Below, one piece after another: positions 57,389 through 64,000 of a stretch of DNA of 64,000 nt; the stretch's first letter is position 1; each line of letters opens with the position of its first letter. The notes under the pieces are model-generated. The model was not told the origin of the DNA. It made no database searches and saw only the letters and a program-made list of their open reading frames with translations. This DNA comes from Edaphochlamys debaryana (taxonomy: Eukaryota; Chlorophyta; Chlorophyceae; Chlamydomonadales). The position numbers were made by a program, and so were the translations under genes. The stretch spans positions 372,001 through 436,000 of the forward strand of contig JAEHOE010000033.1 in assembly GCA_016858145.1 (NCBI GenBank). Direction: 5' to 3'.

Positions 57389-60300
57389 TCAGTGTAGCCG
57401 CCCCGATCGGTGGCCCTCCACAATGTCCCGCTTCCAAGCCGGCAGGCGACCCAGGTCCAGGTCGGGCCGCTCCCAGGGCAGCACACTGTCGTCGTCCTCA
57501 AAGCCCTCCAGCATGGAGCGGCGGAGTGCTAAGAGCGAGGAACATGGATGGGCGGGGCGGGGCGGTTGTGTCAGGTGGCGTGCGGGTCGGGTCGGGTGTG
57601 GGGCACGGGACAGCTCACAGGGGGCAGGCCCTTGGTCCATCCTCTCAGGTTCTCCGAGACTTCAGAAGCTGGGGAGCGCTTGGAACACATGGGGCTATGC
57701 ACAGTAGTACGGCACCAGCAGGGTACTCACTGCCGGGCGGTTGGTAGAAGCGGAAGCGCTGCTTAACGCCGTAAGTGCACTCGGACTGAGTCAGCGTGGC
57801 TCCGACGGCGGGGCTGCCGTCCTTGACCTCCAGGCAGTGGCTACGCAGGGGGGCAGCAGAGAGCAGTGAGAGGGCCTCCAGCGTTGAGACATGGCGCTGC
57901 CGTACAGGTACGGGTGCATGACCATACCGTACACGGCCATATGCCGTACTTACGGCATAAAGGTGACGGAGTTGATCTCCGTAAACTGAACGCGGGCGCG
58001 GAAGGCGAACCTACGGGGAGGACGGGGAGGGGGACTTACAGCAAGACTTGAGGAGAGTTGTTAGCGCCTAGGCCTGACAAGTGGAGGTGACCGCGTGGCG
58101 AGCTGCTTAGGGCTTCCGTCCAGACAAAGGATCAAGGGCTCACCGCTGAGCGGCGATGTACTCAGCCAGGAAGTGCTGGGCCTTCTTTCCTTCGTCGCAC
58201 GGCTGGAAGGTCACGTCGCCTCCGTCGGGCTTCGCCTCCAGGCAGTAGCCGTTGGTCGTGGCGTTCTCACGGATCTGATCTGTACGGGGTCAAGAGGAAG
58301 TACGGAGGTCAGAGGCGTTCGGCAAGTTGGGCCGTGGACGAGAGATGGGATGGCCGTGCTAACCCAACAGGACCGCTCCGTAGTCCGCATGCAGCACAGT
58401 AGGCCTAATGGCCAGTTGAGTCCACCAACCCTCATTATCACCCCCTCTCGCCCCCGCTTGCCCCCGCCGCGTCCGGCTCACAGTAAACAATCTGGGCCAG
58501 GAAGGAGGGGAGGAGCAGAAGTGGGACCGCTTAATAAGTTGAACCGTGAGGCACACCCTCTCATCAACCACTCAGTTGCTCAGTACCCACCGTGTCGTAA
58601 TCGCTGCCTCCCTCGTCGAAGAACACATCGTTGGGACCAATGGAGTCGGAGGCGCCCGTCGCGACTTGGTTGAAGACCAGCTGCTGGTTCAAACTCGCGA
58701 CGTCCAGCGGCTGCTGCGTAATCGCGACGCCCGGTGCGGGCGTCTGGCCGAGCGGCAGGCCAATCGCGAGCGGGCTGCCGCTGCCGACACCGTTGGTTTC
58801 CGTGATGAGAATCAGAGGCTCAGGGAACTCTGTGGGCCGGGCCATAGGGGGTAGTGTGAGTTGAGGGGGCTAGGAGGACGCCCGCACTCTCTCGAAGGCA
58901 GCCGTTGGCAGGCGTGCAAGACCCAGGCACACACGTCGACGGCATACGGCCCAGAATGAGCGACCACCCGACCGGCCCACCCGCCGTAAAGCAGTTGTAA
59001 ATCAGGTCTGATGGCCAGGCAGAGGAGGCGGCCCCATCCGACACACTCAACTTGCCCGCCTTGCCCTTGCCAACCAGCAGTGCCTCCAGCCTGTGCCAGC
59101 GTAAAACCCCGCTTACTAAAGCAGTTGGAGCTGATGCCTGAGTCGAGGTCCAGCCACCACGCGATGTTGACCTCGCCCCGAGGGCAGTAGCACAGGTCCC
59201 AGTCTGGGTAGCCTCCTTCCGTGTTGAAGATGGGCGCGGTGTCCCCCCACTTCCCCTTCCTGTACTTGCATTTGTCAGCTGCGGAGTTGCAAAGGGTAGC
59301 AGTATCGCGCAGAAGCGGTAGGGGCAGAAAGCATGCGGCTGGCGAACACCGGTAAGGCCGCGGCCCTTGCGCCCCGTGGCCCTGTCATCGAGCGCTGGCC
59401 CTGCCCCTCAAGCCCAGCTCCGGCCTACGCTTGCAATCCGGGGTGCTAGCGATCCCTGCTTACTAATGCTCAGCGACTTCGACGTCCAGACCCTGTCTCC
59501 TCCAGCGTTCCGGATGAGCCACTCCCCGTCGTCAGCTGGGGGTGATCGCGAAGGGCGAGCAAAGCGTTAACTTCGAGGGCACGACCACGCGATTGGGACC
59601 AGGACTTGAGGCTCTTGGGGCCTCTTCGGAGACAGGCAGCCAGGCTTACTAATGGCCATTGTGTAGGGCCCGTTGGCTTTGCCCATGTCCTCCAGCCAGC
59701 TGGTGCCCCAGTCGTCCGAGCTGGTGAAGATCTGGGATGTGTTTGTGCTCGAGATCTGGATCCAGCGGCCCTCCTCAGTCAGGATGACGGTCGAGGGCGA
59801 GGGCTGGGGGGCATTGCATGGAGTTTGGGGGGAGAGGGGAGGGGCGGAGGAAAGACAGGTGGGGAACACTTAGAGAATGCACGCACCACGCACTTCAGGT
59901 AAGGGCTCGGGGGCTTGGGGCATAACTCTTGTCCCAGGTGAGCTCGAAGAACTCGAAGAGCCGGCTCAATGAGCTCACCCCGAATTCCACATCGTCCGTG
60001 GCAACGAAGTACGGCCCGTTGATGAAGGTGCTGAAGGGCCTGGCGTACCACGTGGTGCGGATCTGTACGGCTTGCGTGCTGTCGATCTCAACGTAGTAGT
60101 TACCGTTCGGCGAGTACAAGCGCTCGCCTGAAAGGGAATTAGCAAAAGCAGGTCAGGGTCCGCTATGCCTCATGTACATCGACTGCCACGCTGTCCACAT
60201 ACACATACAGCAAGCTTACATCAGCAGTGCAATGCCTAGTTCAGGTACAGGTATGGGCATGGATGTTGAAGATAGAGGATGGCCCGTGACCGCGCCGTTT

Positions 60301-62044
60301 CCGTCAACCCCTGCACTCACATCCCCAGGTCTTGACGCCATTCGCGGCGCCGTACAGCCCGCACGTGGATCCCGTCGTGTCGCACGTGCTGATCTTGGAG
60401 GGGCAGTTGGCGGCGCTGGTCACCAGTCCGTAGCCGGGGCGGACGCTGTGGAGGAGAGGAGGCGGGCGGGTTGGGGAGGAGCGGGCGGGCGATACAGGCA
60501 CCGGTAAGCGGGATTGCGTCTGGGTAGGGCTGTCGAGGCGTTCGGCGAGCTCCCTATCCAGCGGTATACGCACCTTGACAAGATCCTCCCCTTGCGCTCC
60601 GCCCTAACCCTCACTGGCCTTCGACTTACAAGGGAGCGCCGGGCTGGTTCGGCGGGCGCGGGGGCGGCGAGGGCCGCAGGGGCAGGCCGGGCGGGGTAGG
60701 CGGGGAGGGGGGCGGCGAGGGGGGCGGGGCCGGCGAAGGCGGGGGCTTCTTGGCCTTCTTGGGCCTCTTCGGGGCCTTGGGGGGCTTCGGGGGCTTCTTG
60801 GTCTTCACCTTCCGCTTGGGGGGCGAGGGCGAGGGAGGCGAGGGGGGCGACTGCGTGCCATCGAAGGGCGCAGGCGTGGGCGCCACGGGGGGAGAGGGGG
60901 GCAGCCCAGGGGCTGGGGGGAAGTGGAGACAGGGAGGTTGGTGTTAGTGCCACGGCTGTGCATCAGAGCGGGGTCACAAGCTGGGTGGCATCCAAGCTGC
61001 TTGTCGACGTGGAGGGGACACGGCAAGCAACCACCCCATCCACAGCGCTAGGCAGCAGCTGCGCACTTCGGCGCCTCAGTCGTCCCACTCTCGATCTCCC
61101 CTGCCCGAAAATCGACTCCGACATTGCACCGTGACCCGCCCACCCGAACGCCTCGGGCATTTCGTCGATGCTATGGCATGCCCCCAGGGGCTGGGGAGGA
61201 GATGCACCCAAGTGCTCCATGCCCCCTCCCCGCACCCTGTCCCCCCAAAACCGCGCCTTTCCCCCCTGCTCGCTGCCCCCCGCCCCCTGCCCCGTGACGG
61301 TGACCCGGGTTCCCTATCAAGATGGGCTACGCCGAGCCCCTGTCCCGTAACTGTGGGAAGACACGTCTTGCAGCACCCCACAAGGCATGCCACGTCAGCC
61401 TCACATGGTGGCCTCCTGATGCGCTGCGGGCTGGGGCTCAGAGGGGGAGGCGTGGATGGGGGCGGCGCGGTCGGCGGCGAGGGCGTGGGCGTGGCCGGCG
61501 GGGGGCTAGCCGGCGGGGAGGGGCTGGCCGGAGGAGGCGTGGTGGGGGTGGGGCTGGCCGGCGGGGAGGGGGTGGGGCTGGCGGGCGGGGAGGGGTCTGC
61601 AACGTGCGAGGGCGGGAGTCATCAGTATTTTGTCGGCCAGAGCTAGCCGATGCGCGATGGCCACAGCAACATACCTGCAGGTACGTCCTGCTGTAGAGCG
61701 CGGCGGGTCCTGCCCGAGCGCTCTGCGAAAGCGAAGGCCGAACCGTGGATGGAGAAAAGGTTTCGGGCACGAGTGCTTAGAATCTGCGTAGTCCGCTGCT
61801 CTCATGACACTCTACGGCGTGCCAGGCACGTCAAAAAATGGGTAGCTCGAAGACGCGTTCACGAGGAAAGGTTAGGAGCCATCCGCCGCCCGGCTCACTA
61901 ACTCTCTCGCTCCCAAGCCTAGCTGATTCCCTTACCATTTCCGCTGGTTATAGACACGTCCTCTGCCGCTACCAGCGCCGAGGCTGCGAGAAGCCCTGCC
62001 ACGACAAGCCATGTCCCTAGAAGCGAACCTCGAAGGGCTCCCAT
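57389..62044 (-). CDS. Secreted extracellular-matrix protein with proline-rich hinge
   Basis: Twelve exons, 61936-62044, 61405-61596, 60630-60912, 60321-60445, 59979-60127, 59650-59803, 59117-59278, 58587-58829, 58144-58279, 57954-58010, 57731-57840, 57389-57528, phase-consistent, 619 residues. A signal peptide (GTWLVVAGLLAASALVAAED) is followed by two proline-rich exons: SPPASPTP units, then PKPPKAPKRPKKAKKPP, together about 160 residues. The rest is Cys-containing and beta-rich: two related modules (YYVEIDSTQAVQIRTTW and RWIQISSTNTSQIFTSSDDW), a WDLCYCPRGEVNIAWW segment, and a ricin-B-like string NGYCLEAKPDGGDVTFQPCD then HCLEVKDG. Architecture fits volvocalean wall/matrix glycoproteins with a carbohydrate-binding C-terminal part. 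I cannot assign it to a named family such as pherophorins. Confidence 0.82.
60630..61596 (-). repeat. Proline-rich hinge exons of the matrix protein
   Basis: Exons 2 and 3 (61405-61596 and 60630-60912) encode SPPAS/TPSPP units and a Lys-Pro-rich stretch. The plus strand shows GGCGGGG arrays. The Lys-rich half is unusual against the plain SPPPP hinge of the giant LRR protein. Confidence 0.8.
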
Positions 62045-63312
62045 GTTGCCTAAAGAAAGTACTGAGCACGCGCCTAAAAGGCATGCCTGCTATGCGAGTG
62101 TACGCTGCCTCAGGATGGGGGTAACGCGTGTGTGCATCGGCGGGCAGTGTGAGAAATCGCTTCGTAAGAAACTGTGTTCCCCTAGCACACGCTTACCCTC
62201 GCGCTGTAATTAAAGTAGTACGTGGCGTGATATTGGTGCGGACAGAGTTGGATCCGACTCCCGTTTTACGAGCGAATGGTTTGCCGCGCAAAGGAAAGGA
62301 AGCGCGTCCGCAGCCTTGTAGCTTAGCGTTCGTACTTATGAGCAGGAGGCTTCTTCGTCTGGTGGGCCTGTGCTCGTCAGGCAGTTCCACCAGTCGTCCA
62401 TTTTGGGAAGCTGGACCTCGGCACCGCCAAGTCGGCAAGATGCCTTTGGATAGGCTTAATATGTCAGGGCATGTGACATAGGCCCCCATGTCGGCTGGTG
62501 TCACACCAAAAAGCGAATGTCGAGACATCTTCATGCTTCACTTGGAGCTACTGCCATACCGCCAGGCAGAGGCCCGCCACAAGACACGTAAAGGGAGGCA
62601 ACCAGGGCACAGGATTCTGCGAAGGACATTACAAGGGAGTAACAGGGGGAGAAGGCCGGTGTGTGGCCGCTGGCCGGGGTCGGGGGGATGACTGGGGGGG
62701 ATGGCAGGTCCGTTCACCCCCCACCTTTGAGTACGCTGGCAGTAGCCTCGGGCCAGGACACGAGGCAAACCGCCCCCCAGTCCCTGACATAAGCCTTGAT
62801 GCAGACAGGAGAGTACCGTACCGATAGCACTGGCGACAGGTTAGACAGGCAAGAAAGGGCGGGGATCGCAAACAAGTGCAGCGGCCCTGGAGCCCGAGCT
62901 CGGGCGGTGCGGGCCAAGTTAGCAGGTCAAGGGCCCCTGAGCAGTACTATGTACCTGTTAGGGTGGACTGACTGACGAGCATACGAGCATGGCGGGTGCG
63001 GCCAAGGAAGTGGCCGGTGGTGGGGCGTTGATTCTGCCCCGCCCCCTTAACCCCGAAGTGGGGCACGCACGGGTCCGCCCGTTGCGTAGCTACTATTATT
63101 GTTATTACGAGCATGACACTCGCGCCGGCAGGGAAGGGGCTAAGGCAATTTGCAACCGGGTCTGGCCCACCAGGTGAGGCGCGCCGGTACGGTCAGGCCG
63201 GGCGGATCTCCATTAAGTGGCCAGACCATGATGGCAAGACAAATGACCGTCTGACACACGCTTAACGCGGCCTGTGTATGAGGGTCGGCCCAGACATAGT
63301 GCCCCACACATG
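62045..63312. other. Intergenic, 1.27 kb, no gene seen
   Basis: Upstream of the matrix-protein start (so includes its promoter) and beyond the putative right-edge gene. ORFs here are short and have poor GC3. Confidence 0.5.
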
Positions 63313-64000
63313 CTACGCGCCAGGCTCAATGCTCCCAGGCTGCCCCCCAGCGCCGCTTCGCGGAGGATCAGTTCGTCTGCCACACGGGAGGAGGGCAGTG
63401 GGGAGTATGAAATGATCCCTGACCTATGAGCCCTTCGCGCACCGTACCCCCTTGTGCATTCATCTTGGAAGTCTGCTCTCTAAAAGAGGCCCGAAGACCC
63501 CAGCTCGCCTGCACCTTTCTCACTCGGTGGCCCCCTCACCTCAGCTCCAGGGCCTTGCGCTTGACAGATGCCGCGCTCGAGTCACCGGCCTGCTACCGGC
63601 AGACCCTCGCTCACCGCATCGTCTCGAGGGTCACGTCCATATTAACTCCAAGCCCGGCTGCGAACCTACGTGGCGCCACCAATTCACCTGCATTACCTGC
63701 ACGTCATCTCCATCACATGGTATACCCCGTGCGGTGCAACGCATTCCTTTGCGGTCCCCAAGTGCAGCTCCGGCGCAGGCCCGGCAGAACACTCGTGGTG
63801 CCGCCTCCGTGTCGACCGCTGGACCGCCGTGGTCGAACGTGAGCGCGCCTCCTCTCGCGGGGCCGAGGGGCAGGAAAGCACAGCAAGGGGAACAAAGCAA
63901 GGGAGAAGGCACCTGGCTTCGGCCGCCTGCTGCCCCCCCCCTCCCCGCCCCCCTGCCTACAGACCTTCCAGATAAAGCCCGCCGTGGCAAGCACTCGAGG
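63313..64000 (-). CDS. Possible C-terminal exons of a gene entering from the right
   Basis: Four segments join in phase on the minus strand: up to about 63880 down to 63697, then 63615-63665, 63540-63575 and 63313-63376, ending TAG. They give ...APELHLGTAKECVAPHGVYH..., then RFAAGLGVNMDVTLETMR, then ASVKRKALELR and a Pro/Gly-rich end. GC3 in this frame is better than in the competing frame. The acceptor at 63576 is a weak CGAG, and the 5' exons are outside or not found. No family recognised. Confidence 0.3.

Noticed and set aside
63631..63994. Minus-strand ORF with FCRACAGA and RGIPCDGDD as a Cys-rich exon
   Set aside because: Poorer GC3 than the overlapping frame and no in-phase downstream exon. 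The other frame chains through three exons to a stop.

Overview
The window is nuclear DNA from a volvocalean green alga (Chlamydomonas, Volvox or a close relative). It is GC-rich. Genes are split by short introns with GTGAG/GTGGG-type donors. Proteins carry long alanine-, glycine- and glutamine-rich tracts and SPPPP cell-wall-type hinges. Several stop codons are followed by the algal poly(A) signal TGTAA. I rebuilt the exons by hand from splice signals. For the main genes every exon joins its neighbour in a consistent reading phase, which is the main support for the models. No species can be named.

Layout, left to right: (1) 5' part of a secreted prolyl 4-hydroxylase (minus, runs off the left edge). 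(2) A 17-exon gene (minus, 3135-16242) for a protein of about 3,473 residues: signal peptide, beta-propeller-like region, SPPPP hinge, leucine-rich repeats, one membrane span, a long disordered linker, a polytopic membrane domain and a glutamine-rich repeat tail. (3) An endonuclease/exonuclease/phosphatase (EEP) protein (plus). (4) A plastid-type GNAT acetyltransferase (minus). (5) An RPA34-like RNA polymerase I subunit (plus). (6) An unrecognised 464-residue protein (plus), followed by an orphan exon-like segment. (7) Plastid ribosomal protein PSRP-3 (minus), divergent from (8) a 120-residue plastid-targeted protein (plus). (9) SEC62 of the ER translocon (plus). (10) A membrane-anchored 2H-phosphoesterase-like protein (minus), divergent across only 161 bp from (11) a 20-exon Mut-7-like 3'-5' exonuclease with a YbaK-like tRNA-editing domain inserted between its exonuclease and Mut7-C domains. 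(12) A BBS12-like chaperonin-related protein (plus). (13) A secreted extracellular-matrix protein with proline-rich hinge and ricin-B-like stretch (minus). (14) Weak C-terminal exons of a gene at the right edge.

Themes: wall and secretory functions (P4H, giant LRR protein, SEC62, matrix protein), plastid translation (PSRP-3) and RNA metabolism (2H protein and Mut-7-like protein sharing a promoter; RPA34). The most unusual items are the giant LRR/polytopic protein, the exonuclease-YbaK-Mut7-C fusion, an apparent algal BBS12, and three introns that contain a partial copy of an adjacent exon edge with its splice site.
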